Shown here: one piece after another, positions 43,333-52,065 of the stretch
How the letters are laid out: each line of letters begins with the position of its first letter
Position numbering within the stretch: position 1 is the first letter of the stretch
Origin: CAVPEW01 sp963703565
GTDB lineage: Bacteria; Actinomycetota; Acidimicrobiia; Acidimicrobiales; VFJN01
NCBI GenBank assembly: GCA_963703565.1
Contig: CAVPEW010000075.1
Coordinates: 62,001 to 126,000 of the forward strand
Reading direction: 5' to 3'
DNA: 64,000 bases
Program-made: the position numbers and the translations under genes
Notes under the pieces: model-generated
The model's database searches: none
Told to the model about the DNA's origin: nothing
The model's input: only the letters and a program-made list of their open reading frames with translations

Positions 43333-44100
43333 GTGCCAGCAAGAGACTGCGCCGTGCTCCAGGATCGCGCGGGCCCTCCGGGTGGGGCGCAGGCACGGCG
43401 ATCCTTGCCCGAGGAACAGCGCCAGATCGCCCGGCAGCGCATCTTGAGGGCCGCCCGCCAGGTTCTGTCCGAACGCGGGCTGGGCGCACGGATGGAGGAC
43501 ATCGCCGCCGAAGCGCAGGTCGGCCGCCGCACCCTGTTCCGTCACTTCGAGTCCCGCGAGGCCCTGCTCGCAACGGCGCTGGGGGAGTCGGTCCGCAGCT
43601 ACGGCGAGCACATCCCCGCTCCCGAGCAGGGCGAGGAGCTCGAGCGCTGGCTCGATCGGTGCCTCGTGTCGATCCACCGGATGAACGCAAGCCACGGTCG
43701 CGTGTACTGGGAGCTGGCGCTCACGCCCGACCTGGAGGGGCCCCTGGCCGAGTTCGCCCGCGCCCGCCGGGAGGCTCGCCACGAGCTGGTGAGACGCTTC
43801 GGCAGCCGGGCGTGGCACCTGGCGGGCGGACGCGGCCGCACGCCCCGTTGGCTGCTCGACGTCACGGCGATCAACCTGTCGACATTCGCCACCGAGGCTC
43901 TACGGGGAGACTTCTCGAGGTCGCCCGAGCAGGCAGGCGCCGTCGCAGCACGATCGCTGGCGGCAGCGGTGCGGGCCGCGGTCGAAGCACAGGGCGGTGT
44001 GACCGAACCCGCCCGTGCGGACGAAGCCGTCGGAGCCGGGAAGGTGAACGACTCCGGCAGCGTTGCGAGGGGTGACCGACGTCGAGGAGGAAGATCGTGA
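43333..44100 (+). CDS. TetR-family transcriptional regulator
   Basis: A regulator of up to 255 residues with an HTH at about 40-80 (RILRAARQVLSERGLG, MEDIAAEAQVGRRTLFRHF). The C-terminal 35 residues are low-complexity. The start could be GTG 43333 or, with a better ribosome-binding sequence (AAGAGA), GTG 43354. The stop overlaps the VOC gene start (GTGA), so the two are co-translated. It is divergent from the luciferase-like operon and may sense its substrate. Confidence 0.87.
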   Translation: MPARDCAVLQDRAGPPGGAQARRSLPEEQRQIARQRILRAARQVLSERGLGARMEDIAAEAQVGRRTLFRHFESREALLATALGESVRSYGEHIPAPEQGEELERWLDRCLVSIHRMNASHGRVYWELALTPDLEGPLAEFARARREARHELVRRFGSRAWHLAGGRGRTPRWLLDVTAINLSTFATEALRGDFSRSPEQAGAVAARSLAAAVRAAVEAQGGVTEPARADEAVGAGKVNDSGSVARGDRRRGGRS

Positions 44101-44552
44101 AGGTTCGAGAGCTCGGGCACATCGTTCTCTACGTGAGGGACCTGGAGCTGTCGCGCCGCTTCTACGGGACGATCCTGGGCTGGGACGAGATCCGGGGCGA
44201 GTCGCCGCTGCCGTTCCCCGCCGCGGCGTTCTCGTCGGGGCGAACCCACCACGAGCTGTTGCTGATCGAGGTCGGCCCGGACGCATCGCCGATCCCGCCG
44301 GGCCGCAGGCTCGGGCTGTACCACTTCGGGCTGTGCATCGGCGAGAGCGATGACGACCTCCGCGCCGCGGTGGCCGAGCTCGAGCGTGCCGGTGTCCCCA
44401 TCGTGGGCGCGAGTGACCACACGATCACGCACTCGCTGTACATCACCGACCCGGACGGTAACGAGATCGAGCTCTACGTCGACGCCATCACACCCGATCG
44501 GTGGGGCGACCCCGAAGCCATGTTCTCGCCCATCCGACCGCTGCGGCTCTGA
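44097..44552 (+). CDS. VOC-family (glyoxalase/dioxygenase-fold) protein
   Basis: A 151-residue protein with two paired beta-alpha-beta modules: ELGHIVLYVRDLELSRRFYG at the start, HHELLLIEV, LYHFGLCIGESDDDLRAAV and HSLYITDPDGNEIELYVD. His in GHIVLYV and Glu in EIELYVD are in metal-ligand positions. May be a dioxygenase, isomerase or resistance protein; the substrate is unknown. Translationally coupled to the TetR gene before it. Confidence 0.88.
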   Translation: MKVRELGHIVLYVRDLELSRRFYGTILGWDEIRGESPLPFPAAAFSSGRTHHELLLIEVGPDASPIPPGRRLGLYHFGLCIGESDDDLRAAVAELERAGVPIVGASDHTITHSLYITDPDGNEIELYVDAITPDRWGDPEAMFSPIRPLRL

Positions 44553-44572
44553 TCCACCCGTAGCTCTCAAGC

Positions 44573-45079
44573 TCACCCGCCGGGATGGCCGGGCTCGACG
44601 TCGCTCACCTCGGACAAGCGCAAGGGACGCTGCGGGCGAGGTGCCGACACCTCGACGGGCTCCCCGACGAAGCAGACGTGGTCCCCACCGTGATCGAGCA
44701 AGGCGACGCGCCGCATGACCATTCGGTTCTCGATCGCTTCGAGCACCGGCACACCCTGACGCGACAGGAAGTGCTCGACCCGGGCGAGCTTGTCGTCGTC
44801 ATCTCCGGTCACCGAGCCGAACAGCCTGGCCACGGCGGCCTCGCCGGGCGCACGGGAAGGGAAGTGCACTCCCAGGTGCCCGGCGAACATGGCCAGCCTG
44901 TAGGTGCGGTTGGCCCTGGACAGCCACACCGCGTAGCGGCGGGGGTCGATGCTCACCTGGCCGTGGAAGCCGACCAGGCACCCGCCGGCGGCTCCGCCGA
45001 GCGCGGTCGTGACCACGACCATCGCCGGGTCGCTCGCGGCGACGATCCCATCGAAGGCCCGACCGTGATCATCAGGCAC
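44573..45079 (-). CDS. Flavin reductase-like FMN-binding split-barrel protein
   Basis: A 168-residue protein of the flavin reductase (RutF/HpaC) family: MVVVTTALGGAAGGCLVGFHG at the start, RRYAVWLSRANRTYRLAMFAGHLGVHF with the usual Asn/Thr flavin-contact block and C-terminal VCFVGEPVEV. It would reduce free flavin for a monooxygenase or use flavin itself. GTG start at 45079 overlaps the preceding dehydrogenase gene by 8 bases. Convergent with the VOC gene. Confidence 0.82.
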   Translation of the reverse strand: MPDDHGRAFDGIVAASDPAMVVVTTALGGAAGGCLVGFHGQVSIDPRRYAVWLSRANRTYRLAMFAGHLGVHFPSRAPGEAAVARLFGSVTGDDDDKLARVEHFLSRQGVPVLEAIENRMVMRRVALLDHGGDHVCFVGEPVEVSAPRPQRPLRLSEVSDVEPGHPGG

Positions 45080-46067
45080 CGCCGCGGCCACCCTCGCCAG
45101 CGGAGACCCGCAGGACCAGCTTGCCGAACACCTCGCCCCCGGCGAGGCGGGCAAGCGCCGACCGGGCGTCGGCGAGGTCGTAGACGGTGTCGACGATCGG
45201 CCTGACCCCGCGGATCTCGCACAACGCCACGAGGCGCTCGAGCTCGTCGCGGGTGCCCATGGTCGACCCGACGACACGCAGCTGGCGAAAGAAGATCCGT
45301 GAGAGCTCCATCGGGGCCGGATCACCCGAGGTGGCGCCCGACACGACCAGGGTCCCGCCGGGCCGCAGAGACCTCACCGAGTGCGACCAGGTGGCCGCGC
45401 CGACGGTCTCCATCACGGCGTCGACCCGGTCGGGCAGACGGGCCCCGGGCTCGAACGCGGCATCGGCGCCGAGCTCGAGGGCCTGCGCCCGCTTGGCCTC
45501 GCTACGCCCCGTGACCCAAACGCGGTAGCCGGCCGCGCGGCCCAGCGCGACGAGCGCCGTCGAGACCCCACCGCCCGCCCCCTGGACGAGCACCGTCGAG
45601 CCTGGGGCCGCGCCGCTGCTGGCGAAGAGCATTCGGTAGGCCGTCAGCCAGGCGGTCGGTAGGCAGGCTGCCTCGTCGAAGCCCATGCCTACCGGCATCG
45701 GGACCAGGTTGCGGCGGGGCACGACCACCCGTTCGGCGAAGGTGCCGTCGTGGAGCTCCGACAGCAGGGTGCGGCGCGGGTCCATGGTCTCGTCGCCGGC
45801 CCAGCCGTCGCTGGCGACGACGGCGTGCACGATGACGGGCGCGCCCGTCTCGTCCAGGCCGGCGGCATCGCAGCCCAACACGACGGGGAGTCGCTCGGGG
45901 TTGATCCCGACGCCGCGCAGTGTCCACACGTCGTGGTGGTTCAGCGCCGCCGAACGCACCGTCACGGTGGTCCAGCCGTTCGGGACGGCTGGTTCGGGCC
46001 GTTCGCCCACCTCCAGCCCCGCGAGGGGATCATCGGGCGAGAGGCGGGCGGCCCAGGCGGCGAGCAT
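45072..46067 (-). CDS. Zinc-independent MDR dehydrogenase (quinone oxidoreductase-like)
   Basis: A 331-residue medium-chain dehydrogenase lacking the structural zinc Cys cluster. Cofactor-binding motif STVLVQGAGGGVSTALVALGRAAG (AGGGVS), SALNHHDVWTLRG for the N-terminal region and VLGCDAAG. The PNVLGxDxAG-type motif suggests NADPH:quinone/enoyl reductase chemistry. Upstream partner of the flavin reductase gene, overlapping it by 8 bases, and 8 bases from the response regulator. Confidence 0.86.
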   Translation of the reverse strand: MLAAWAARLSPDDPLAGLEVGERPEPAVPNGWTTVTVRSAALNHHDVWTLRGVGINPERLPVVLGCDAAGLDETGAPVIVHAVVASDGWAGDETMDPRRTLLSELHDGTFAERVVVPRRNLVPMPVGMGFDEAACLPTAWLTAYRMLFASSGAAPGSTVLVQGAGGGVSTALVALGRAAGYRVWVTGRSEAKRAQALELGADAAFEPGARLPDRVDAVMETVGAATWSHSVRSLRPGGTLVVSGATSGDPAPMELSRIFFRQLRVVGSTMGTRDELERLVALCEIRGVRPIVDTVYDLADARSALARLAGGEVFGKLVLRVSAGEGGRGGA

Positions 46068-46075
46068 GCTCGGAG

Positions 46076-46525
46076 TCAGCGCGGCGGCAGCTTGACCAGC
46101 GTGAAGAAGAACTCGTCGATCTGGCGGACGACGCCGATGAACGCCTCGAAGTCGACAGGCTTGGCGACGTAGGCGTTGGCGTGCAGATCGTAGGAGCGCA
46201 CGACGTCCTCCTCGGCTTGGGAGGTGGTCAACACCACCACCGGGATCCGCCGAAGCTCGGTGTCGTCCTTGATGTGGGCGAGCACCTCTCGACCGTCCAT
46301 GCGGGGCAGGTTCAGGTCCAACAGCACCAGATCCGGCCTCGGAGCACCCTCGAAGTCGCCCGCGCGGCGCAAGAAGGCCATGGCCTGCTCGCCGTCGGAC
46401 ACGATGTGCAGGTTGTTGGCGATCTTCGACTCCTCGAGCGCCTCGCGGGCGATGGCCACGTCGCCGGGGTCGTCCTCGACGAGGAGGATCTCGATGGGGG
46501 TGACTGCTTCGAGGGTGGCGTTCAC
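46076..46525 (-). CDS. Single-domain response regulator (Rcp1-like)
   Basis: A 149-residue CheY-like receiver with no output domain. Acidic pocket ILLVEDDPGD, phosphoacceptor Asp70 in LVLLDLNLPRMDG, Thr100 in VVLTTSQ and Lys122 in VAKPVD. This extended form with LLDLNLPRMDG is typical of regulators paired with phytochrome-like or CHASE3 kinases. GTG at 46525 overlaps the histidine kinase stop (GTGA), so it is the third gene of a coupled signalling operon. Confidence 0.93.
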   Translation of the reverse strand: MNATLEAVTPIEILLVEDDPGDVAIAREALEESKIANNLHIVSDGEQAMAFLRRAGDFEGAPRPDLVLLDLNLPRMDGREVLAHIKDDTELRRIPVVVLTTSQAEEDVVRSYDLHANAYVAKPVDFEAFIGVVRQIDEFFFTLVKLPPR

Positions 46526-48159
46526 GGTTCTCCTGGTCGGTCCGTGGTGGAAGGGCCCGACGGTGGAACCGGCTCGAGCCCCGATGGGACCGCCGAGGGT
46601 TGGGACGCCGCGGGTTCGCCAGCCTCGTCGCTGAGGCGCTGCGCGTCCAGAGCAGCGGGACCGGGCAGGTCGATCACCAAACGGGTGCCTTCGGCCCGCT
46701 CGGCATCCACACTGATGGAGCCTCCGTGGAACTCCACGATCTTGCGACACAGGGCGAGGCCGATGCCGGTGCCGTCGTAGGCCTCGCGGGGATGGAGGCG
46801 CTGGAAGATCACGAAGACCCGCTCGGCGAAGCGGGGCTCGATGCCGATCCCGTTGTCGGCCATGGTGATCCGGTATCCACCGGGCCGCTCGGTGGCCCCG
46901 ATCTCGATGCGAAGGGGACGCTTCGGATCGCGGAACTTCACCGCGTTGGACAACAGGTTCTGGAACAGAGCGTGCAGGAGGACCGTGTCGCCGAGTACCT
47001 CGGGCAGTGGCCCGACCTCGACCGTCGCTCCGGCCTCGGCCAAGGGTAGATCCAAGGTCGAACGCGCCTGGTCGACCACCTCGCCCAGGTGGACGAGCTC
47101 GAACCCCTCCGTGCTGCGCCCCACGCGCGAGAACGACAGCAGATCGGTGACGAGGCGCTGCATCCGGTGCGCGCCGTCGACGGCGAAACCGATGTACTGG
47201 TCGGCCCGCTCGTCGAGCTGGCCGCCGTAGCGGCGCTGGAGGAGCTCGCAGAATGAAGCCACCTTGCGGAGGGGCTCCTGCAGGTCGTGGGAGGCCACGT
47301 ACGCGAACTGCTCGAGCTCCTCGTTGGAGCGCGCCAGCGCCGCCGAAGCGACCTCGAGCTCCACGCGCTGTCGCTCCGTGCGGCGCATCTGGTCCGTCAG
47401 ATGGACCCGCATGTCGTCGATCGCCCCGGCCAGCGCGCCGATCTCGCCCGCCGCGGTGATGCCAAGCTCTCGATCGAGATCTCCGCGCGACACCTCGCGG
47501 GCCTGGCCGGCTAGGTCCTCGAGGGGATCGAGAACTCGACGACGCAGCCCGACCCACACGACCATGCCGCCGGCGGCCAGCGTGGTAAAGGTAGCTGCGC
47601 CCGAGGCGACCGCGCCGATCGTCGCCCGGTCGATGCGGTCCTGGGCGTTGGCACGCAGCTCGGCCAGATGAGCGGCGAGACGCCCGTGGGATGACCGAAC
47701 CACGTCGAACAGGGCGCTGGCCGCGTCCAGGCGCTCCTGTGGGACCGTCTCACCGACTGCGGCGGCCGCTCGCAACGGCTCGGCCGCGTCGTGCCGCCAC
47801 TGTCGCACCGCTTCGCGCACGGCAGCCAGTTCGCGCTGCGTCGTGGCGTCGCGGACGCGGCGGTCGATGTCGGCCTCGAGGCGAGCCGCCTGGTCGCCCG
47901 ACTCCTCGTACGGTCCGATCAGCGCGGGGTCCCCGCTCGCGAGGTAGCCGCGCACGGCCGTCTGCTGGTCCACGTAGGCCGAGAGCAGCGAGCCCGCTGC
48001 AAGACGAGCCGGCTCGAGGCGACGGGTGGAGTCGTGGCTCGCGTCGAGAAGGGCCACGAACGACGCTGCCGTGGCCACCAGCCCCACGACCCCGAGTCCG
48101 GCGACCATCGCGAAGAGCCCGCCCAGCGACGCGCGCAACGAACGGGGCCGACGGGTCAC
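46522..48159 (-). CDS. CHASE3-type sensor histidine kinase
   Basis: A 545-residue membrane kinase. Two hydrophobic segments (about 11-38 and 184-205) bracket an extracytoplasmic helical CHASE3-like domain (YVDQQTAVRGYLASGDPAL). HAMP follows, then HisKA with phosphorylated His291 in YVASHDLQEPLRKV, and HATPase (NLLSNAVKF, ADNGIGIEP, GTGIGLALCRKI). The C-terminal 40 residues are low-complexity. The GTG start overlaps the REC-PP2C gene and its stop overlaps the Rcp1-like gene, both GTGA. Confidence 0.92.
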   Translation of the reverse strand: MTRRPRSLRASLGGLFAMVAGLGVVGLVATAASFVALLDASHDSTRRLEPARLAAGSLLSAYVDQQTAVRGYLASGDPALIGPYEESGDQAARLEADIDRRVRDATTQRELAAVREAVRQWRHDAAEPLRAAAAVGETVPQERLDAASALFDVVRSSHGRLAAHLAELRANAQDRIDRATIGAVASGAATFTTLAAGGMVVWVGLRRRVLDPLEDLAGQAREVSRGDLDRELGITAAGEIGALAGAIDDMRVHLTDQMRRTERQRVELEVASAALARSNEELEQFAYVASHDLQEPLRKVASFCELLQRRYGGQLDERADQYIGFAVDGAHRMQRLVTDLLSFSRVGRSTEGFELVHLGEVVDQARSTLDLPLAEAGATVEVGPLPEVLGDTVLLHALFQNLLSNAVKFRDPKRPLRIEIGATERPGGYRITMADNGIGIEPRFAERVFVIFQRLHPREAYDGTGIGLALCRKIVEFHGGSISVDAERAEGTRLVIDLPGPAALDAQRLSDEAGEPAASQPSAVPSGLEPVPPSGPSTTDRPGEP

Positions 48160-49376
48160 GGGTCTGCCCGTCCGGGTGCTGCCCGGGCCGAGGAGCGCAG
48201 CCGCACGGCGGCCACGTCGTCGTCGAGCGCACCGCCGTTGCCCTCCTCCACGACCTGCATCAGCTGCTCGAGCGTCCAGGCCTGGTCGAAGCCGTCGAGG
48301 ATCCCCAGAAGTCCCTCGAGCTCGAGACGCCCATCGCCGCGTCGGGCCTCGACCAGACCGTCGGTGAACAGCAGCAGATCCAGGTCGACTGGCATCTGGA
48401 CGGCGTGGTCATCCCATTCGGGTTCGGCAACGCCCAGCGGAAGGCCACGACGATCGTTGGGAAGTGCCAGCCAGCCTTCGGGCCGACGGAGCAGCGCTGG
48501 CCAGTGCCCGGCCACCCGGTAGCACAGCTCGGTGCCGTCGGGACTGAGGGTGGCGTCTATGGCCGTGACGAAGAGCGCTTCCGGGTGCTCGAGCTCCAGG
48601 ACCTGCTGGAGCACGGGAAGCATCCGCTGGTCCTCGTAGCCGGCCAGGACCAGGGCCCGCCATGCCTGGCGCAGGCTCACACCCACTGCGGCCTCACCCG
48701 CCCCGTGACCGGCCACGTCACCGACGACCAGGCGGATGCTGCCATCGGGCCGCTCGACCACGTCGAGGAAGTCCCCTCCCAGGACAGCCAGCGTGCCGCC
48801 GGCTCTGTAGAGGATCTCGCACTCCACCTTGGATTGCCGCAGCACGGGCTCGGGGACCAGTGCTCGCTCCAGACGCTCGTACTCGATCCTTCGCAGCTCG
48901 CTCGTGAGGGCCTGCCGCTGGGCATCCTCAGCTCGCCTGCGCTCCACGGCGAACCGCACCGTCCGGGCCAGTGAGCCCCCGTCGACCTCACCTTTGACGA
49001 GGAAGTCGGCGGCGCCGGCGGCGACGGCCTCGACGCCGCGGGCGGGATCGTCCAGTCCGGTGAGCACGACCACCGGGACGGTGGCCGGAACGGCGAGGAG
49101 CATCTCGAGGGCGCCGAGGCCCTCGGCGTCGGGCAGACCCAGGTCGACCAGGGCACAGACGAAACCGCCACCGGAGTCGAGCTGGGCAACCGCTTCCGAC
49201 AGCGTCCGGGCACGGGTCAACGACACGGGTAGCGCGCCCTCGGCGAGCAGCTCGGCGACCAGCACGGCGTCGGCGTCGTCATCCTCGACGAGCAGCACCC
49301 TCGCCACGCCGCTCCCCAGCAGCCCCTCGCCGGCCCCGACCATCGATCCGGCATGCATCGGGTCGTACGATCCCAC
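48156..49376 (-). CDS. Response regulator with PP2C (RsbU/SpoIIE-type) phosphatase output
   Basis: A 406-residue protein with a receiver (VLLVEDDDAD, Asp78 in LVDLGLPDAEG, Lys128 in LVKGE) followed by a coiled linker (about 140-175) and a PP2C phosphatase (GGDFLDVV, VGDVAGHGAGEAA, LFTDGLVEARRG, DDDVAAVRL). Such proteins dephosphorylate STAS anti-sigma antagonists in partner-switching. A STAS/kinase pair exists at 4874-5665. Start assigned to GTG 49376; internal ATGs at 49358 and 49343 are possible. Divergent from the PhoP-like gene and sharing its promoter region. Confidence 0.9.
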   Translation of the reverse strand: MGSYDPMHAGSMVGAGEGLLGSGVARVLLVEDDDADAVLVAELLAEGALPVSLTRARTLSEAVAQLDSGGGFVCALVDLGLPDAEGLGALEMLLAVPATVPVVVLTGLDDPARGVEAVAAGAADFLVKGEVDGGSLARTVRFAVERRRAEDAQRQALTSELRRIEYERLERALVPEPVLRQSKVECEILYRAGGTLAVLGGDFLDVVERPDGSIRLVVGDVAGHGAGEAAVGVSLRQAWRALVLAGYEDQRMLPVLQQVLELEHPEALFVTAIDATLSPDGTELCYRVAGHWPALLRRPEGWLALPNDRRGLPLGVAEPEWDDHAVQMPVDLDLLLFTDGLVEARRGDGRLELEGLLGILDGFDQAWTLEQLMQVVEEGNGGALDDDVAAVRLRSSARAAPGRADP

Positions 49377-49425
49377 AGGGGCGCCGAGCTGGACGAGTAG
49401 ATCCCCGGCAGCCGTCTCGGCCAGC

Positions 49426-49443
49426 TCACAGCAACTTCACAGC
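49426..49443 (+). promoter_or_regulatory. PhoP-type direct repeat (TCACAGC-N4-TCACAGC)
   Basis: TCACAGC at 49426-49432 and again at 49437-49443, separated by AACT: a perfect match to the PhoP box described for Mycobacterium tuberculosis, with 11-base period. It lies 21 bases before the start codon of the PhoP-like gene and 49 bases before the divergent REC-PP2C gene. Autoregulation and control of the divergent operon are likely. Partly overlaps a CACAGCTGTG palindrome (49438-49447). Confidence 0.8.
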
Positions 49444-49464
49444 TGTGGGCGCCACACTGCGGGG

Positions 49465-50148
49465 GTGCCCGGGGAACGGATCCTGCTCGTCGACGACGAG
49501 GACAACCTGCGATCGATGCTGCAGGCGGCCCTGCGACACGTCGGCTTCGAGGTCCACCCCGAATCCAGCGGCCGCGGCGCGCTCGATGCCGCCACCCGTG
49601 TCCGACCCGACCTCATAGTGCTCGACGTGATGCTCCCCGACCTCGACGGGTTCGAGGTGTGCCGGCGCCTGCGACAGGACGGCAGCCAGGTGCCGGTCTT
49701 GTTCCTGACCGCGCGCGACACCACCGAGGACCGGGTCCGGGGCCTCACCCTCGGCGGCGACGACTACCTGGTGAAGCCCTTCTCGCTGGAGGAGCTGGTG
49801 GCCCGCATCACCGCCGTGCTGCGCCGCACCGGGGCGTTGGAGACCTCCGTGCTGCGCTGCGCCGACCTCGAGCTGGACGACGATGCGCACCAGGTGCACC
49901 GCGCCGGTGACGAGGTTGCGCTGTCACCCACCGAGTACAAGCTGCTGCGCTACCTGCTCCTCAACCGCAACCGGGTCGTGTCCAAGGCGCAGATCCTCGA
50001 TCACGTCTGGCAGTACGACTTCGGCGGCGACGGCGGCGTGGTGGAGACCTACATCGGCTACCTGCGGCGAAAGCTCGACGGGAGCGAACCCAAGCTCATC
50101 CACACGGTGCGCGGCATCGGCTACGTGCTGCGCGAGCCGGCGCGCTGA
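49465..50148 (+). CDS. phoP: OmpR-family response regulator, PhoP-like
   Basis: A 227-residue regulator. The receiver has acidic ILLVDDEDN, phosphoacceptor Asp54 in IVLDVMLPDLDGFEV, FLTARD and Lys104 in GGDDYLVKPFSLEE. The winged helix DNA-binding domain includes LSPTEYKLLRYLL, KAQILDHVWQYDFGGD and VRGIGYVLREP, closely resembling mycobacterial PhoP. GTG at 49465, with a PhoP-type box upstream. The kinase gene begins 6 bases after its stop. Confidence 0.92.
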   Translation: MPGERILLVDDEDNLRSMLQAALRHVGFEVHPESSGRGALDAATRVRPDLIVLDVMLPDLDGFEVCRRLRQDGSQVPVLFLTARDTTEDRVRGLTLGGDDYLVKPFSLEELVARITAVLRRTGALETSVLRCADLELDDDAHQVHRAGDEVALSPTEYKLLRYLLLNRNRVVSKAQILDHVWQYDFGGDGGVVETYIGYLRRKLDGSEPKLIHTVRGIGYVLREPAR

Positions 50149-50154
50149 TCCACG

Positions 50155-51633
50155 GTGTCGCTGCGCACCCGCCTCCTGCTGGGAATGCTGGCGGTTGCCC
50201 TGGTTCTGGTGGCCGCCGCGACCGTGATCACCCGGGTGACCGAGGCGAACCTGGTCGACCAGGTCGACGCCCAACTGGCAGCCGCTCGGGTGCCGGTAGG
50301 CGACCTCCCCGAGCGACTGGGCGAAGGTTCCCCGCTGAGCTCGGTCTACCTGTCAGCGGTCACCACCGACGGGACGGTGCGAACGATCGTGGGGCCGACA
50401 CTGCGTACCGACGACGCCCCGCAGCCCCTCCTCGACGCTGAGCGCCTCCTCTCGGGGCATGGCGGTGGCGCCCCGTTCACTGTTGGAAGCGAGGGTTCCG
50501 ACCGGCGTTACCGATCCATGGTCGTCACGAGTCGCCGCCTGGCCGGGTCCACGACCACCGACGGAGCGGTACTGACCGGCGCGTTCGTCGTGTCGATGCC
50601 ACTCGACGACGTGGACGCCACCATCGACCGGCTCGTGGCGGTACAGGTGGCGGCGACCCTGTCGGTCCTGGCGGTGCTGGCGGTGGTGACCTACTGGGTC
50701 CTGCGGCTCGGAGTGCGCCCGATCAAGTCCATGACCACCACGGCCACCGCGATCGCCGCAGGCGAGCTCTCGAGCCGGGTGCCTGCCGGTGACGCCGGCA
50801 CCGAGGCGGGCGACCTGGGCCGCGCCCTGAACTCCATGCTCGAGACGATCCAGGGCTCCCTGGACCGACGCGCCCGCACCGAGTCCCAACTGCGCCAGTT
50901 CGTTGCCGATGCATCCCACGAGCTGAGAACGCCGGTCACGACCATCCGGGGCTATGCCGAGCTCTACCGGACGGGCGCGCTCGACGAGCCCGGCGAGCTG
51001 CGCGAGGCGATGCGGCGCACCGAGCAGGAAGCGGTTCGGATGGGCTCGCTGGTCGAGGACCTGCTGGCCCTGGCACGCCTCGACGAGGGTCGGCCGTCGC
51101 TCCGCGAGCCCGTGGCCCTCGAAGCCGTTGTCGGCGACGCCGCCCGCGATGCCCGGGCGGTGGACCCCGCGCGCCGCGTTCGGACCGCGATCGACGGGCC
51201 GGTTCAGGTCCACGGCGACGAGGCCCGGCTACGCCAGGTCGTGGCCAACCTCGTGGGCAACGCGCTGGCCCACACGCCCTCCGGTTCGGCCCTCGAACTG
51301 CGCCTGGCACAACGGGACGGCATGGCCGTGCTCGAGGTGTCCGACGAGGGCCCTGGCATGGCCCCCGACCAGGTGGACCACGCGTTCGAACGGTTCTACC
51401 GCGCCGATCCGTCCCGCTCCCGCCACCGTGGCGGCTCGGGCTTGGGCCTGGCGATCGTTCAGGCAGCCGTGGAGGCTCACGGTGGTCACGTCTGGATGCG
51501 CTCGTCGCCGGCGGCCGGCACGACGGTGCGTGTCGAACTGCCCGTCGGCGCCCCGGGCTCGCCCGAAGCGCAAGCCGGCACCGCGTCCGCCGGACGCGGT
51601 CCAGCCGGTATCGAGCCGGACACGTTTGCGTGA
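50155..51633 (+). CDS. phoR: Sensor histidine kinase, PhoR-like
   Basis: A 492-residue membrane kinase. An N-terminal membrane segment (LLLGMLAVALVLVAAATV), an extracytoplasmic domain, and a second membrane segment (AATLSVLAVLAVVTYWVL, about 164-185), then HAMP (SMTTTATAIAAGELSSRV), HisKA with His255 in DASHELRTPVTTI, and HATPase (NLVGNALAH, DEGPGMAPD, GSGLGLAIVQ). GTG at 50155, six bases after the PhoP gene. The C-terminal tail is low-complexity with a GC-rich hairpin. Confidence 0.9.
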   Translation: MSLRTRLLLGMLAVALVLVAAATVITRVTEANLVDQVDAQLAAARVPVGDLPERLGEGSPLSSVYLSAVTTDGTVRTIVGPTLRTDDAPQPLLDAERLLSGHGGGAPFTVGSEGSDRRYRSMVVTSRRLAGSTTTDGAVLTGAFVVSMPLDDVDATIDRLVAVQVAATLSVLAVLAVVTYWVLRLGVRPIKSMTTTATAIAAGELSSRVPAGDAGTEAGDLGRALNSMLETIQGSLDRRARTESQLRQFVADASHELRTPVTTIRGYAELYRTGALDEPGELREAMRRTEQEAVRMGSLVEDLLALARLDEGRPSLREPVALEAVVGDAARDARAVDPARRVRTAIDGPVQVHGDEARLRQVVANLVGNALAHTPSGSALELRLAQRDGMAVLEVSDEGPGMAPDQVDHAFERFYRADPSRSRHRGGSGLGLAIVQAAVEAHGGHVWMRSSPAAGTTVRVELPVGAPGSPEAQAGTASAGRGPAGIEPDTFA

Positions 51634-51660
51634 CGCGGGCGGCCTCCGCGCCTGGAGTGA

Positions 51661-52065
51661 TCAGGCGGGACGGAACCTGGGAAGGGCCGTGCCCTTGCCG
51701 GTGTCGTGGAACACCACCGTCACCGCTTGGCCGACCTCCACGCTCTCGGGGTCGCAGTCCACGACGTTGGTCATGATCCGAGGACCTTCATCGAGCTCGA
51801 CGTAAGCCAGCACGAACGGAGACGCCTCACGGAACGGGCCATCACCGCGCCGGTTGATCGAGAAGCTGTAGACGGTGCCCTTGCCCGATGCCTCGATCCA
51901 CTCGACGTCCTGGCCGGAGCACTCGGGGCAGAACTGGCGCGGGTACCAGATGACGGTTCCACAGGCGGTGCACTTGGGCAGCACGAGGCGGCCCTCGGCG
52001 GTCGCGTCCCAGAACGGCTTGGTCTCCGGGGTGACGATCGGCGCGGGTGCGGGGAGCTGGGTCAC
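51661..52065 (-). CDS. OB-fold DUF35 protein with zinc ribbon
   Basis: A 134-residue protein with an intact rubredoxin-type zinc ribbon, C-TAC-(N)-CPEC (LPKCTACGTVIWYPRQFCPEC region, four Cys), then an OB fold (GKGTVYSFSINRRG, SPFVLAYVELDEGPRI, EVGQAVTVVFHDTG). ChsH2/DUF35-type proteins are non-catalytic partners of Cys-less thiolases. GTG at 52065 overlaps the stop of the thiolase gene (GTGA). The first DUF35 protein at 31932-32357 lacks this ribbon, so the pairs differ. Confidence 0.88.
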   Translation of the reverse strand: MTQLPAPAPIVTPETKPFWDATAEGRLVLPKCTACGTVIWYPRQFCPECSGQDVEWIEASGKGTVYSFSINRRGDGPFREASPFVLAYVELDEGPRIMTNVVDCDPESVEVGQAVTVVFHDTGKGTALPRFRPA

